A DNA stretch of 64,000 bases. It comes from Pseudoalteromonas sp. G4 (lineage in GTDB: Bacteria; Pseudomonadota; Gammaproteobacteria; Enterobacterales; Alteromonadaceae). This document shows positions 45,323 to 55,112 of the stretch, in pieces (positions within the stretch are counted from its first letter, which is position 1; every line of letters begins with the position of its first letter). The stretch lies in NCBI RefSeq assembly GCF_028875915.1, contig NZ_JAPEHW010000006.1, positions 30,563 through 94,562 on the forward strand, in the 5' to 3' direction. Made by a program: the position numbers and the translations under genes. The notes under the pieces are model-generated. The model saw only the letters and a program-made list of their open reading frames with translations, made no database searches and was not told the origin of the DNA.

Positions 45323-46225
45323 ATGAACCAAGGTAGTGTAACCCCAGAAATAATTTTGTCGTGGCTATTAAAAGATAAGTGGAAAATCCTGATTGCAGCT
45401 ATTGTTTTTGGGGGGATATCTATATGGGTCGCTTTATCAATCCCAAATCAATATACAAGTTCAACAGTTGTATCTTCTAATTTCAATGAGCAAGGTGGAA
45501 AAGGTGCCTTGAGCAAGTTGGGCGGCCTCGCTAGTTTAGCTGGAATCTCCGTAGGTAAGTCGAATTATTCTCCTGAAGTCTTAAAGGAGATCATTAGCTC
45601 TAATTCATTTTTGGCTTTTTTTATAAGGCAAAATAAATTAGAAAAAATTGTTATGGCTGCAGAGGGGTTTAATGCTGAAAATAATAGCTTTATATATAAC
45701 GATAAAATTTATAATGTTGAGCTAAATAAATGGGTTAGGAAGTTTAAGTATCCTCAAAAACTTGAGCCTGCAGATATTGAACTAGTAAAGAAATTTAAGG
45801 AGAGTTTTTCTATTAGTTATGATAGGAAAACGGAGTTGGTAAAAATCAACTTCAAGTCTTATTCACCAACTTTTGCTAAATCAACTTTAGAAGCTATTAT
45901 TGTTACTTTTAATGAGTTTATGCGAAAGCAGGAACTAGAGTCCAATACTCAGTCTCTTGAGTATTTGAAAACTCAATTAGCAAGCGCTAAATATTCTGAA
46001 GTAAAACTTTCTCTTCAGCAAATCATGGAAGAACAATATAAAAACTTGGCTTTAGCAAATACGCGTAAAGAGTTTGCATTTAAAACGATAGAAGCACCGT
46101 TGTTACCTGTTTTAAAAAGTGAGCCTAAAAGAGCTATTGTGTGTATTGCGATCACTTTTGCAGGTGTGTTTTTAGTGTCACTTTCCTTACTAACAATTAG
46201 AATATTGAGAAGTAATAATAAATGA
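45323..46225 (+). CDS. wzz: Wzz-type polysaccharide chain-length regulator
   Basis: A 300-residue polysaccharide co-polymerase. It has an N-terminal membrane helix (about 18-38) followed by PNQYTSSTVVSSN, a large periplasmic region with coiled coils (about 195-245, QELESNTQSLEYLKTQLASAKYSEVKLSLQQIMEEQYKNLALA), and a second helix (about 272-294) preceded by the proline-rich APLLPVLKSEPKRA. No kinase domain is present, so it is a Wzz rather than a Wzc. It overlaps wzy by ATGA, consistent with joint control of chain length. Confidence 0.88.
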   Translation: MNQGSVTPEIILSWLLKDKWKILIAAIVFGGISIWVALSIPNQYTSSTVVSSNFNEQGGKGALSKLGGLASLAGISVGKSNYSPEVLKEIISSNSFLAFFIRQNKLEKIVMAAEGFNAENNSFIYNDKIYNVELNKWVRKFKYPQKLEPADIELVKKFKESFSISYDRKTELVKINFKSYSPTFAKSTLEAIIVTFNEFMRKQELESNTQSLEYLKTQLASAKYSEVKLSLQQIMEEQYKNLALANTRKEFAFKTIEAPLLPVLKSEPKRAIVCIAITFAGVFLVSLSLLTIRILRSNNK

Positions 46226-47472
46226 GTGTACTGAGTAAAGTAGCTAATTTTTATTGGCTACTTTTATTGGTAGGTATTTCGATATTTTTACCTCTACAAA
46301 ATGCTTTGACGCACTTGCTGGGCCTTTCAACATATATTGATGAATTTATTCAGCTATTTATGTTGGCGATTTTGATTTGGAAGTCGTTTACTCTAAAATC
46401 CGCAAAATTTATAGTTATGTCCTATGCTTTTCTTGTGCTATGGATGTCCATTTTGAGTATTAAAGCCGTACCAGAGCGAGGTTTGTCCAATGTCGCACAG
46501 CAAATATTTGTACATTCTAAGTATATTGTTTTCATTGGTTTTTTTTATTTGGTAGTTAAAAGTCAAATATCGAAAAAAGTCTTAAATGTTATTATTTGCT
46601 TATCTGTATTCTTTTTATTTTTTGACTTGTTGTTTCAAGGGACTCTAAACGCTCTGCTGGATCAAAAGGTTCAAATGAGAGGGGGAAGTGTGAGGCCTAT
46701 TGGAATTCAAGGTCATACAGCAAATCTTGGTTTCTTTATGTCGATGTTGGCTGCTTACTTTATATGTTCTGATAATAAAATATCACAGAAAGCCAAATTC
46801 ATTTTCATTTTTATGTCTCTGATTTTGGTATTTCTGACTTCAGTTAGAACCGCATTAGTAGTTTTTCCGATAATCCTTGCTTGGGGGTTTAGAGCATCAT
46901 TTAGGGTGACAGCTACTGTGATAGGAACATTAAGTCTGATTTTTGTTGCTATAGGTCCAAATAAATACTTTAATGAATTGGTTGAAATCACTCAGCAAAA
47001 TATCATCAATACCATTGAAAACCCGACAAAAGCAGCTTATATAAGGGGGATGATGATATATTTTTCTTTTGAATTGGCAAATGAAAGATTTCCTGTTGGA
47101 ACTGGTGCTGCAACGTTTGGTACCGTTAAATCTGATGATAGCGCTATATATGCAGAGTTGGGGGTTAGGAATAGTCGCTTTTTTATTGAAAAAGATGGTA
47201 TTTACGACAGTAATTTTGCAAGTGTTTTAGGTGAGTTTGGGTATCTAGGTTTTGCTTTATACTACTACTTTTTTATTTCTTTCATTCTTAGGTTATGTAG
47301 TTTTGATAAGAAAACTAAGGTGAATAGTGAGTTTTTATTTGTCAGCATTAGCTTAATGTTAGTATATAGCTTTACGAATCCTGTCTTTATGAATACAAAT
47401 CAAATCGTAATATTTGCTTTATTTTTAGCTGCTGCATCAAAGCCTGTAAATGAAGCCACGCATAAAATATGA
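46222..47472 (+). CDS. wzy: O-antigen polymerase/ligase family protein (Wzy-like)
   Basis: A 416-residue integral membrane protein with about ten helices and a large periplasmic loop (about 255-345) that includes TGAATFGTVKSDDSAIYAELGVRNSRFF. SVRPIGIQGHTANLGFFMSMLAAYF and LTSVRTALVVFPIILAW match the Wzy_C/WaaL pattern. Its place between wzz and wecC supports the polymerase role for a common-antigen-like repeat. The gene name is by position and topology. Confidence 0.78.
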   Translation: MSVLSKVANFYWLLLLVGISIFLPLQNALTHLLGLSTYIDEFIQLFMLAILIWKSFTLKSAKFIVMSYAFLVLWMSILSIKAVPERGLSNVAQQIFVHSKYIVFIGFFYLVVKSQISKKVLNVIICLSVFFLFFDLLFQGTLNALLDQKVQMRGGSVRPIGIQGHTANLGFFMSMLAAYFICSDNKISQKAKFIFIFMSLILVFLTSVRTALVVFPIILAWGFRASFRVTATVIGTLSLIFVAIGPNKYFNELVEITQQNIINTIENPTKAAYIRGMMIYFSFELANERFPVGTGAATFGTVKSDDSAIYAELGVRNSRFFIEKDGIYDSNFASVLGEFGYLGFALYYYFFISFILRLCSFDKKTKVNSEFLFVSISLMLVYSFTNPVFMNTNQIVIFALFLAAASKPVNEATHKI

Positions 47473-47542
47473 TTTTCTTTAGTTTTAATCACTAAGAATA
47501 ATCGTGTAAACTCTCCCCATCGTTTTTTCAGGATTTAAAATA

Positions 47543-48743
47543 GTGGAATTTAAAACAGTATCCGTAGTTGGTTTAGGTTATATCGGTTTGCCAACGGCAG
47601 CCGTTATTGCGTCTCGTGGTTTAAATGTAATCGGATTAGATGTCAGTGAGCATGCTGTTAAGACGATTAACGAAGGCAATGTGCATATTGTTGAACCGGA
47701 TCTAGATATTGTTGTGCGTTCAGTTGTTAATAGTGGCAACCTTAAAGCGACACTTACCGCTGAGAAGGCTGATGCCTTTATGGTTGCTGTTCCTACACCA
47801 TTTCAGGATGACTATAAAGCGGATTTGTCTTACATTGAGTCTGCAGCAAAAACTATTGCGCCAGTATTAGAGAAGGGTAACTTAGTAATTCTTGAGTCAA
47901 CGTCTCCAGTTGGTGCAACGGAAGAAATGGCTAAATGGCTTGCAGAAGCACGCCCTGATTTATCATTCCCACAGCAAGATTCGACTACCCCAGATATTAA
48001 TATCGCTCATTGCCCTGAACGTGTTTTACCAGGTCATGTGCTTCGCGAGCTCGTTGAGAATGATCGTGTAATTGGTGGTATGTCGCCTGCGTGTTCTGAA
48101 AGAGCGGTTGCTCTTTATAAAACATTTGTTAAAGGTGAGTGTTTAATCACTAATGCGCGCACCGCAGAAATGGCAAAACTAACTGAAAATTCATTCCGTG
48201 ATGTCAATATTGCATTCGCAAACGAGCTTTCGCTTATTTGCGATAAATTAGATATCAATGTATGGGAATTGATTAAACTTGCTAACCGCCATCCACGTGT
48301 AAATATTTTAAACCCAGGCCCTGGTGTTGGCGGCCACTGTATTGCTGTTGACCCTTGGTTTATTGTGAGCTCTGCACCAGATGAAGCAAAACTTATCAAG
48401 CAGGCGCGTTTAGTAAACGATGCAAAACCTGAATATGTCTTTAACCAAATCATCAAAGAAGCGGATGAATTTAAGCGCCCTGTAGTAGCTTGTTTTGGTT
48501 TGGCATTTAAAGCTGATATTGATGATTTACGTGAAAGCCCTGCACTTGATATTGCCGTTAAGTTGGCTAATCAAGATGGCCTTGAAATGCTTGTAGTAGA
48601 GCCAAATATTGAATCTTTACCAAAAGCGTTTGTTTGAAGAGGCTAAAGTAATGGCTATCTTAGTTGACCATTCAGAGTTTAAAAACGTTGATGCTGAAAA
48701 GTGGGCCGCAAAAGTGGTTATTGATAGCCGTGGTATTGTGTAA
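47543..48743 (+). pseudogene. wecC: UDP-N-acetyl-D-mannosamine dehydrogenase WecC, frame broken near the 3' end
   Basis: Oxidises UDP-ManNAc to UDP-ManNAcA. Residues 1-364 are well conserved: SVVGLGYIGLPTAAVIA, VAVPTPFQ, ESTSPVGATEEM, TENSFRDVNIAFANEL, catalytic Cys in GPGVGGHCIAVDPWF, and FGLAFKADIDDLRESPA. The frame runs VEPNIESLPKAFV and stops at about 48637, while codons for EEAKVMAILVDHSEFKNVDAEKW continue in another frame to a stop at 48741-48743. Alignment by eye with E. coli WecC places the missing part at roughly 11-12 residues; about 35 bp would fit the frame change. The UDP-binding C-terminal domain is therefore cut short. With wecB immediately after, a functional gene is expected. 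Confidence 0.88.
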
Positions 48744-48752
48744 GTAATTATT

Positions 48753-49865
48753 ATGAAAGTATTAACCGTATTTGGTACGCGCCCTGAAGCGATAAAAATG
48801 GCGCCATTAGTTAAAGCGCTTGAAAATGAGCCGAAAATTGAAAGCAAGGTATGTGTAACTGCACAGCACCGCGAAATGCTGGATCAAGTACTCGAGCTCT
48901 TTAAAATTAAACCTGATTATGATTTAAATATCATGAAGCCGGGGCAAGATCTCACTGATATTACGAGTAAAATTTTACTGGGTTTAAAACCTGTTATTGC
49001 TGACTTTAAACCTGATTGGGTATTAGTTCATGGTGATACGACGACTACGTTAGCGACATCGTTAGCTGCGTTTTATCAACAAACAAAGGTCGGTCACGTA
49101 GAAGCGGGTTTGCGCACAGGTAACTTGTATAGCCCTTGGCCAGAAGAAGCAAACCGCACAATTACAGGCGTTATTGCAGAAAAGCATTTTGCGCCAACAC
49201 AAGGGTCTGCAAATAATTTACTTCGTGAGCATGTTAAGCCTCAAAGTATTGTTGTAACAGGTAATACTGTTATTGATGCGTTATTACAGGTTAAAAACGA
49301 TGTCCTAACAAACGCTGAAACTAAGGCCGAGTTTGACGCTAAGTTCGCTGATTTTAATACTAAGCCGTATGTGTTAATCACCGGGCACCGCCGTGAAAGC
49401 TTTGGTGGTGGTTTTGAGCGTATTTGCCAAGCGATAGCAACACTTGCTGAGAAATACCCTGAGCATAATTTTGTTTACCCTGTGCACCTAAATCCAAATG
49501 TTCAAGAGCCTGTTAACCGTTTGCTCGCGGAGCATTCAAACGTCAAGCTCATAGAACCACAAGATTATTTGCCATTTGTTTACCTAATGGATAATGCGCA
49601 TATTATCTTAACCGATTCAGGCGGTATCCAAGAGGAAGCGCCATCGTTAGGTAAGCCAGTGCTTGTAATGCGTGAAACCACAGAACGCCCAGAAGCAGTT
49701 GAAGCAGGCACTGTTAAGCTTGTTGGCACAGATGTAGAACTAATCGTGAATTCAGTTTCAGAGTTGATTGACTCTAAAGATGCATACAACAAAATGAGCT
49801 TTGCCCATAATCCGTATGGCGATGGGAAAGGGTGTGAACGTATCATTGATGCGCTATTAAGCTAA
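48753..49865 (+). CDS. wecB: UDP-N-acetylglucosamine 2-epimerase (non-hydrolysing)
   Basis: Makes UDP-ManNAc, the substrate of the preceding wecC. The 370-residue product carries [85 protein letters not shown] and [28 protein letters not shown], matching WecB throughout. It starts 9 bp after the wecC stop and ends at a strong hairpin terminator. Confidence 0.96.
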   Translation: MKVLTVFGTRPEAIKMAPLVKALENEPKIESKVCVTAQHREMLDQVLELFKIKPDYDLNIMKPGQDLTDITSKILLGLKPVIADFKPDWVLVHGDTTTTLATSLAAFYQQTKVGHVEAGLRTGNLYSPWPEEANRTITGVIAEKHFAPTQGSANNLLREHVKPQSIVVTGNTVIDALLQVKNDVLTNAETKAEFDAKFADFNTKPYVLITGHRRESFGGGFERICQAIATLAEKYPEHNFVYPVHLNPNVQEPVNRLLAEHSNVKLIEPQDYLPFVYLMDNAHIILTDSGGIQEEAPSLGKPVLVMRETTERPEAVEAGTVKLVGTDVELIVNSVSELIDSKDAYNKMSFAHNPYGDGKGCERIIDALLS

Positions 49866-49870
49866 GACTC

Positions 49871-49907
49871 AGAAGCTTGTAACTCAATTGCGTTACAAGC
49901 TTCTTTT
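49871..49907 (+). terminator. Hairpin terminator after wecB
   Basis: Thirteen-base perfect stem AGAAGCTTGTAAC / GTTACAAGCTTCT with an 8-base loop and a short T run. It closes the wecA-wecB block. The remaining gap to 50025 shows no gene. Confidence 0.85.
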
Positions 49908-50025
49908 AGCATTAATTCTTTAATCTGATCTATTTTCATTTATATCTTCAAATAAATCGTTATTTGCTTTCTCACAGCAATTGGTAAATGATCGTAATAA
50001 TTAATGATTTATTTGAGATTCATCT

Positions 50026-50982
50026 TTGAACTACGACGTTTTTAACGGTGACGCTGATGGCATCATCGCTCTTCTTCAATTGCAACTTGCAAACCCAACT
50101 CCAAGTAAGAAAATTACCGGTGTAAAACGCGATATTCAATTGCTTAAGCAGGTAGATGCAAAAGCAGGTGATAATATTCGCGTGCTCGATATCTCAATGG
50201 AAAAAAATATAGAAGCATTGAAAAGGTGTTTAGATGCTGGTGCAGAGGTATTTTATGCTGACCACCATCGTGCAGGTGATATTCCAAGCAGTGATAAACT
50301 AACCGCTCATATTGATTTAGACGCAAATACCTGTACAAGCTTAATTGTAAGTGAATTGCTTGATAAACAATTTCATTTATGGGCAATTACTGCAGCCTAC
50401 GGTGATAATATGATAGCTGCGGCCAATGCTGAGGCCGATAAGTTAGGCTTATCTCAAGAACAAAAAGATAAATTAAAAGCGTTAGGTATTTATATTAATT
50501 ACAACGGTTATGGAAGCGAGATAGAAGATTTACACTTTCATCCTGCAGCGCTGTTCGAGTTATTGTTAGCGTATTCATCACCTCTTCAACTGATAGAACA
50601 AAAAGACTCTATTTTTTATCAGCTTGAAGGGTTATACATTGCTGATATGGATAAAGCGCAAGCCGCTGAAGTGATGTTTGAAAACAATGCTGTAAAAGTT
50701 ATTTTGCTTGAAGATGCTCCATGGGCAAGGCGTGTAAGCGGGGTTTTAGGCAATGAGCTTGCAAACCAATCGCCAGAGAAAGCGCACGCAGTACTCACTC
50801 ATCATAAAGACTCAGGCTATACTGTTAGCATAAGAGCACCGTTAAATAACAAACAAGGTGCAGATCAGGTAGTAACGCAATTTGCAACGGGCGGTGGACG
50901 AGCTGCGGCAGCGGGCATTAACCAATTAGCTGAAGTTGAGCTTGAACGCTTTTATCAAGTGTTTGGCGATTACTATTCATAA
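50026..50982 (+). CDS. DHH-family phosphoesterase
   Basis: A 318-residue DHH/DHHA1 phosphoesterase. The N-terminal FNGDADGIIALLQLQ (residues 6-20) and DHH at 79-81 (YADHHRAGD) supply metal ligands, and LIVSELLD and AAYGDNMIA follow. The C-terminal DHHA1-like stretch is TQFATGGGRAAAAGIN. Family members hydrolyse linear (oligo)nucleotides, cyclic-di-AMP products or related phosphodiesters; the substrate here is unknown. The start is TTG 50026 with no strong ribosome-binding site. galE follows 18 bp later. Confidence 0.85.
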   Translation: MNYDVFNGDADGIIALLQLQLANPTPSKKITGVKRDIQLLKQVDAKAGDNIRVLDISMEKNIEALKRCLDAGAEVFYADHHRAGDIPSSDKLTAHIDLDANTCTSLIVSELLDKQFHLWAITAAYGDNMIAAANAEADKLGLSQEQKDKLKALGIYINYNGYGSEIEDLHFHPAALFELLLAYSSPLQLIEQKDSIFYQLEGLYIADMDKAQAAEVMFENNAVKVILLEDAPWARRVSGVLGNELANQSPEKAHAVLTHHKDSGYTVSIRAPLNNKQGADQVVTQFATGGGRAAAAGINQLAEVELERFYQVFGDYYS

Positions 50983-51000
50983 GTTTTAAGGATTTAACAC

Positions 51001-52020
51001 ATGACGGTATTAGTTACTGGTGGTGCTGGTTATATTGGCTCGCATACTGTTGTAGAGCTTTTAAATGCGGGCGATGACGTGGTTGTGATTGATAACCTAT
51101 CAAATTCATCAGAAGAAGCCCTTAAGCGCGTAGAGGAAATAACAGGTAAGTCAGCAATCTTTTATCAAGGTGATATTTTAGATACTGCTCTTTTAGATCA
51201 AATTTTCACGAATCATGCTATCGAAAGTGTTGTGCATTTTGCAGGGCTTAAGTCTGTAAATGAGTCTATCTCTCAGCCCCATAAGTATTACGAGAATAAC
51301 GTTCAAGGAACACTTAACCTGCTAGCGGCAATGGATAAAGCAGGAGTTAGCAAATTAGTGTTTAGCTCATCTGCAAATGTTTATGGCACGCCAGCAGAGT
51401 TACCTGTAGTTGAAACTGCTCCGGTTGGAGCTACAAGTAACCCATATGGTACCTCTAAATATATGGTTGAGCGTATCTTACAAGATTTAGCCGTTTCAAA
51501 TGAAAAATGGCGTTTTGCGATTTTACGTTATTTTAATCCTGTTGGGGCACACAAATCAGGTCTGATTGGTGAAGATCCTAACGATATTCCAAACAACTTA
51601 CTGCCTTACATTTCGCAAGTGGCTATTGGTAAATTAGCATGTTTAGGCGTGTTTGGTGATGACTATGACACGCCTGATGGCACTGGCGTACGAGATTACA
51701 TTCATGTGGTTGACCTTGCTCTTGGACATTTGAAAGCGCTTAACAAATTAGCATCAACTAATGGGGCGTTAGTGTATAACCTCGGTACAGGAAATGGTTT
51801 TTCTGTACTTGAGATGATTAAAGCGTTTGAACAAGCATCCGAAAGAGCCGTAAAGTTTGAAATAAAACCGCGCCGCCCTGGTGATATAGCTATGTGCTAT
51901 GCAAACCCAGAAAAAGCGAAAAACGATTTAGACTGGGTAGCTGAGCGCGGATTAAACGACATGATGGTTGATGCATGGCGTTGGCAAAGCCAAAACCCTA
52001 ATGGCTACTCTGAAAGCTAA
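51001..52020 (+). CDS. galE: UDP-glucose 4-epimerase
   Basis: Interconverts UDP-glucose and UDP-galactose for glycan synthesis. The 339-residue SDR enzyme has [51 protein letters not shown], the catalytic Ser-Tyr-Lys set [10 protein letters not shown] and [11 protein letters not shown], and [25 protein letters not shown] near the C-terminus. It is in tandem with the DHH gene and ends at a bidirectional terminator. Confidence 0.96.
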   Translation: MTVLVTGGAGYIGSHTVVELLNAGDDVVVIDNLSNSSEEALKRVEEITGKSAIFYQGDILDTALLDQIFTNHAIESVVHFAGLKSVNESISQPHKYYENNVQGTLNLLAAMDKAGVSKLVFSSSANVYGTPAELPVVETAPVGATSNPYGTSKYMVERILQDLAVSNEKWRFAILRYFNPVGAHKSGLIGEDPNDIPNNLLPYISQVAIGKLACLGVFGDDYDTPDGTGVRDYIHVVDLALGHLKALNKLASTNGALVYNLGTGNGFSVLEMIKAFEQASERAVKFEIKPRRPGDIAMCYANPEKAKNDLDWVAERGLNDMMVDAWRWQSQNPNGYSES

Positions 52021-52040
52021 AATTTATGTAGCTTTACACT

Positions 52041-52068
52041 AAAAAGGATGCACTTGAGCATCCTTTTT
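52041..52068. terminator. Bidirectional terminator between galE and the thioesterase gene
   Basis: Stem AAAAAGGATGC / GCATCCTTTTT with loop ACTTGA. The A run on one side and T run on the other suit both convergent genes. Confidence 0.9.
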
Positions 52069-52089
52069 AATTTTTAACGTTTTACTAAA

Positions 52090-52497
52090 TTATTCAACGG
52101 GAAAAAGAGCATCAATTTCAGTTGGTAAAAATGGTCTGCCTTTTTCATTTACCGATGTGCCAATAACAAGGGCATCCACAGCAACTTTTTCATCACTTTT
52201 ACGAATAACACGTTGGCTAAAGCCAAATTTTAGTTTTGAAAGGCGAACTGGCTCTACCTCTACGTAAAAAACATCTCCCGGTTTTAGCGATGTTTTAAAA
52301 TCAAGCTCACTTCGAACGACCACTAAGTTGATCTTCTCTGCTGCCAGTTTTGCAAAATCAATATTGTTAGCATGCAAAAACTCATGGCGAGCATGCTCAA
52401 GGTAATTAAAGTATACGCCGTTATTGACTATGCCTTGTAAATCGCACTCGTAGTCTCTTACCTTTAGTTCTATGCGAAATGTCATTTTGTTATCCAT
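52090..52497 (-). CDS. Acyl-CoA thioesterase of the 4HBT (YbgC-like) hotdog family
   Basis: A 135-residue single hotdog domain. VRDYECDLQGIVNNGVYFNYLEHARHEFL carries the 4HBT pattern, D-x2-G-I-V-x4-Y-x4-E-x-AR, with the catalytic Asp. VVRSELDFKTSLKPGDVFYVEVEP and FGFSQRVIR are the expected beta strands. Substrates of close relatives are short or branched acyl-CoAs; the role here is not clear. It is transcribed alone, opposite to galE. Confidence 0.88.
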   Translation of the reverse strand: MDNKMTFRIELKVRDYECDLQGIVNNGVYFNYLEHARHEFLHANNIDFAKLAAEKINLVVVRSELDFKTSLKPGDVFYVEVEPVRLSKLKFGFSQRVIRKSDEKVAVDALVIGTSVNEKGRPFLPTEIDALFPVE

Positions 52498-52648
52498 TTT
52501 AAAAAATTTTATGCAGTTTACCGAATTCTTTTTAAAAAAGAGGTACGACTTATGTCTTCAAATGCGAACTTCTCTCGCTTACCTTTTTAACTTCTTATAA
52601 ACTATGCGGTAATTTTATGTTCAATAACTTTAAAAACTGGATACCAAA

Positions 52649-54760
52649 GTGAAAACCAGCCTCAAACTTGTCTCTGCTGCAATTCTTGCTTCACTCTCAG
52701 CAACCTCTTTAGCAAACCAAAATACAGACAATCTTGAAGTGATTACCGTTACAGGTGATTTTAAACAAGAAAGTGTTCAAACGTTAAGCGCAAGTGTGCA
52801 TGTTTTGGGCGAAGAAGATATTGCATTACGAAATGCGGTGCATTTGGATGAGCTACTGAATACTGCTGCCAATATTAACTATACATCGGGCGCGTCTCGT
52901 GGCCGTTTTATTCAAATTCGCGGTATTGGTTTGCGTTCACAATTTGTTGATCCTGTTAATCCATCAGTTGGTTTATTGATTGATGGAATTAATTACTCAG
53001 GTTTAGGTGGTTCAGCACTGCTATTTGATACTGAGCAAGCTGAAATTTATCGTGGTCCGCAAGGCACACGCTTTGGTGCTGATGCAATGGCAGGGATGAT
53101 CCATATAAATACTGCAGCGGCTTCTACAAATGCACAGGGTAAGTTACAGCTGGGTGTTGGTAATTATAATTCGTATAATCTAGGTGTTGCTGCTGGTGGT
53201 GGTATTGATGATGTTGTAGGTTTGCGTGCTAGCGTTTATCAAAATGTTTCTGATGGCTATGTTGACAACATTTACTTAAACGACGCTACACAAGATCAAG
53301 ACGAGCTCGTTGCTCGTTTTAAAGCAAAAACTGATTTTAGCGATATCTTTGTAAGCGAACTTAATGTGCATTATATCGACATTGAAAATGGTTATGATGC
53401 ATTTACATTGGATAACTCACGAAATTCAGTTGCAGACGAGCCAGGGCAAGACAATCAAGAAAGTGTTGCTTTTAGCTTGCGTAATAACTTTTCAGGGCTT
53501 GATGCGTTTGATATTAACTTTAATGTGACTGCATTAAACGCAGATTTACTCTATAGCTACGATGAAGACTGGGTGTGTAATGACGCGAGTGAAGCTGAAT
53601 TATGTGAAGCAGGTTTACACCCTTGGGGTTACAGTTCTACAGATGCTTACTCTCGCGAACGTCAAGACCGCTCTCTAGAGTTAAATACTCAAAGCAAAGA
53701 GGGTGATTGGATTGCGGGTATTTACTATCAAACAAAAGATGAAGAGTTAACCCGTGCTTACACGTGGCAAGCACAAGACTTTAGCTCAAATTATCAAGTA
53801 GATAATATCGCCCTATTTGGCCAATTAGAAACGCGCATTGATGATCGCACTGTGCTAATTACGGGTCTCCGCGCTGAAAATTATCAAGGCGATTACAGTG
53901 ACAATAATGGTTTTGTTGAGTCAGTTGATGATTCAATGGTGGGCGGAAAACTTGCTTTTGAGCATCAGGTAAATCAGCAAGCGATGATCTATACAAGCTT
54001 ATCGCGCGGTTATAAGGCGGGCGGTGTAAATGGCGAAGCATTAGCAAAAGCACGTGATGAAGGCACTGACCAAAGTTTCTTTGAAGCGATTAAATATTTT
54101 GACCCAGAGTATTTATGGAGCGGTGAGTTTGGTGTTAAAGGCATGTCAAAAGACAAGCGACTGGTACTTCGTTTAGCAGCGTTTTATATGTATCGCGATA
54201 ACATGCAAGTTAAGGCTTATAAAGAATACAAAGCCGATGAAACATCAGAGCCTGTATTCGTTGGTTACCTTGATAACGCAGCAAGTGGCCGTAACTATGG
54301 TTTAGAAATCGATGGTCGTTATCAATTAACTGACCGCATAAGCTTAAATGGTGCGGTTGGTTATTTACGTACGCGTGTGGACGACTTTGTTAATGCTGAT
54401 GGTGAGAGCAAAGATGGCCGCGAACAAGCTCAGGCGCCGCGTTATAACTACGCTTTTTCTGCTCGTTATGATGCAACGGATAATCTATATGTAAATTTGG
54501 GCATTGAAGGTAAAGATGATTACTACTTCTCAGATAGTCATGACTCTAAGGCTGAAAGCGTAAACTTGGTAAATGCTAAAATTGGTTATAGCCGAAATGC
54601 GTGGGAAGTGAGTGCATGGGTACGCAACATGTTCAATCAAGACTATGCAACACGTGGCTTTGAATTTGGTAATGACCCGCGTGATTTTTACGAAACACAC
54701 ACATATGTGCAGTTTGCAGAGCCACGTATGGCAGGCGTAAGCTTTACCTATCAGTATTAA
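52649..54760 (+). CDS. TonB-dependent outer-membrane receptor, probably for thiamine
   Basis: A 703-residue receptor with signal peptide MKTSLKLVSAAILASLSATSLA, which selects GTG 52649 as start. The TonB box is near LEVITVTGDF. The plug domain (about 40-155) contains HLDELLNTAANINYTSGASRGRFIQIRGIG and AEIYRGPQGTRFGADAMAGMIHI; the 22-strand barrel follows and ends RMAGVSFTYQY. The three genes after it (YkoF-like, PnuC-like, kinase) suggest thiamine or its precursor as the ligand, as with the Omr1-type receptors of this group. No TPP riboswitch precedes it. Confidence 0.85.
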   Translation: MKTSLKLVSAAILASLSATSLANQNTDNLEVITVTGDFKQESVQTLSASVHVLGEEDIALRNAVHLDELLNTAANINYTSGASRGRFIQIRGIGLRSQFVDPVNPSVGLLIDGINYSGLGGSALLFDTEQAEIYRGPQGTRFGADAMAGMIHINTAAASTNAQGKLQLGVGNYNSYNLGVAAGGGIDDVVGLRASVYQNVSDGYVDNIYLNDATQDQDELVARFKAKTDFSDIFVSELNVHYIDIENGYDAFTLDNSRNSVADEPGQDNQESVAFSLRNNFSGLDAFDINFNVTALNADLLYSYDEDWVCNDASEAELCEAGLHPWGYSSTDAYSRERQDRSLELNTQSKEGDWIAGIYYQTKDEELTRAYTWQAQDFSSNYQVDNIALFGQLETRIDDRTVLITGLRAENYQGDYSDNNGFVESVDDSMVGGKLAFEHQVNQQAMIYTSLSRGYKAGGVNGEALAKARDEGTDQSFFEAIKYFDPEYLWSGEFGVKGMSKDKRLVLRLAAFYMYRDNMQVKAYKEYKADETSEPVFVGYLDNAASGRNYGLEIDGRYQLTDRISLNGAVGYLRTRVDDFVNADGESKDGREQAQAPRYNYAFSARYDATDNLYVNLGIEGKDDYYFSDSHDSKAESVNLVNAKIGYSRNAWEVSAWVRNMFNQDYATRGFEFGNDPRDFYETHTYVQFAEPRMAGVSFTYQY

Positions 54761-54773
54761 TTATTGTGTTTTT

Positions 54774-54810
54774 GGATTTCAGAAGGGTGAGTTAGGCTCT
54801 TCTGAAACCT
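54774..54810. other. Hairpin between the receptor and the YkoF-like gene
   Basis: Arms GGATTTCAGAAG and CTTCTGAAACCT pair with one mismatch around a 13-base loop. The 3' arm runs into the TGAAACC tandem repeat, so slippage would change the hairpin or its spacing from the next gene. Confidence 0.7.
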
Positions 54811-54840
54811 GAAACCTGAAACCTGAAACCTGAAACCTGA
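54803..54840 (+). repeat. Tandem heptamer repeat (TGAAACC)x5
   Basis: Five exact copies of TGAAACC (54803-54837) followed by a partial TGA. It ends 12 bp before the ATG of the YkoF-like gene and sits where a ribosome-binding site is expected, although no Shine-Dalgarno is seen. Short tandem repeats can vary in copy number and change expression; this is a candidate only. Confidence 0.9.
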
Positions 54841-54851
54841 AATCAAACACT

Positions 54852-55112
54852 ATGAAACTATCAGTCGAAATTAGTAAATACCCGCTGCATCAAGATTACA
54901 TCCCATTTATTAAAGGGTTTATTGATCGTTTAAATGCGCACCCTAATTTAGAAGTTATCACGAATACTATGTCAACACAGGTATTCGGTGACTATGATGA
55001 AGTGATGCAGGCGGTTACCAGTGAAATTAAGCGTTCACATCAAGAATTTGGCAAGGCGATTTTTGTCTGTAAATTTATTGGTGGTGATTTATCGCCAAAC
55101 AAAGAGGCTTAA
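54852..55112 (+). CDS. YkoF-like thiamine/HMP-binding protein
   Basis: An 86-residue cytoplasmic protein with a compact alpha/beta pattern (KLSVEISKYPLHQDYIPFIKGFIDRLNAHPNLEV, NTMSTQVFGDYDEVMQAVTSEI, AIFVCKFIGGDL) resembling YkoF and the related MTH1187/DUF77 proteins, which bind thiamine or hydroxymethylpyrimidine. It is co-directional with and abuts the transporter gene. Ligand is inferred from the neighbours. Confidence 0.75.
   Translation: MKLSVEISKYPLHQDYIPFIKGFIDRLNAHPNLEVITNTMSTQVFGDYDEVMQAVTSEIKRSHQEFGKAIFVCKFIGGDLSPNKEA

Noticed and set aside
52498..52648. TPP riboswitch before the TonB receptor
   Set aside because: Neither the CTGAGA core nor the ACCTGA core is present.
54803..54837. 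CRISPR-like repeat
   Set aside because: The repeats are 7 bp and contiguous without spacers, so this is a simple tandem repeat.
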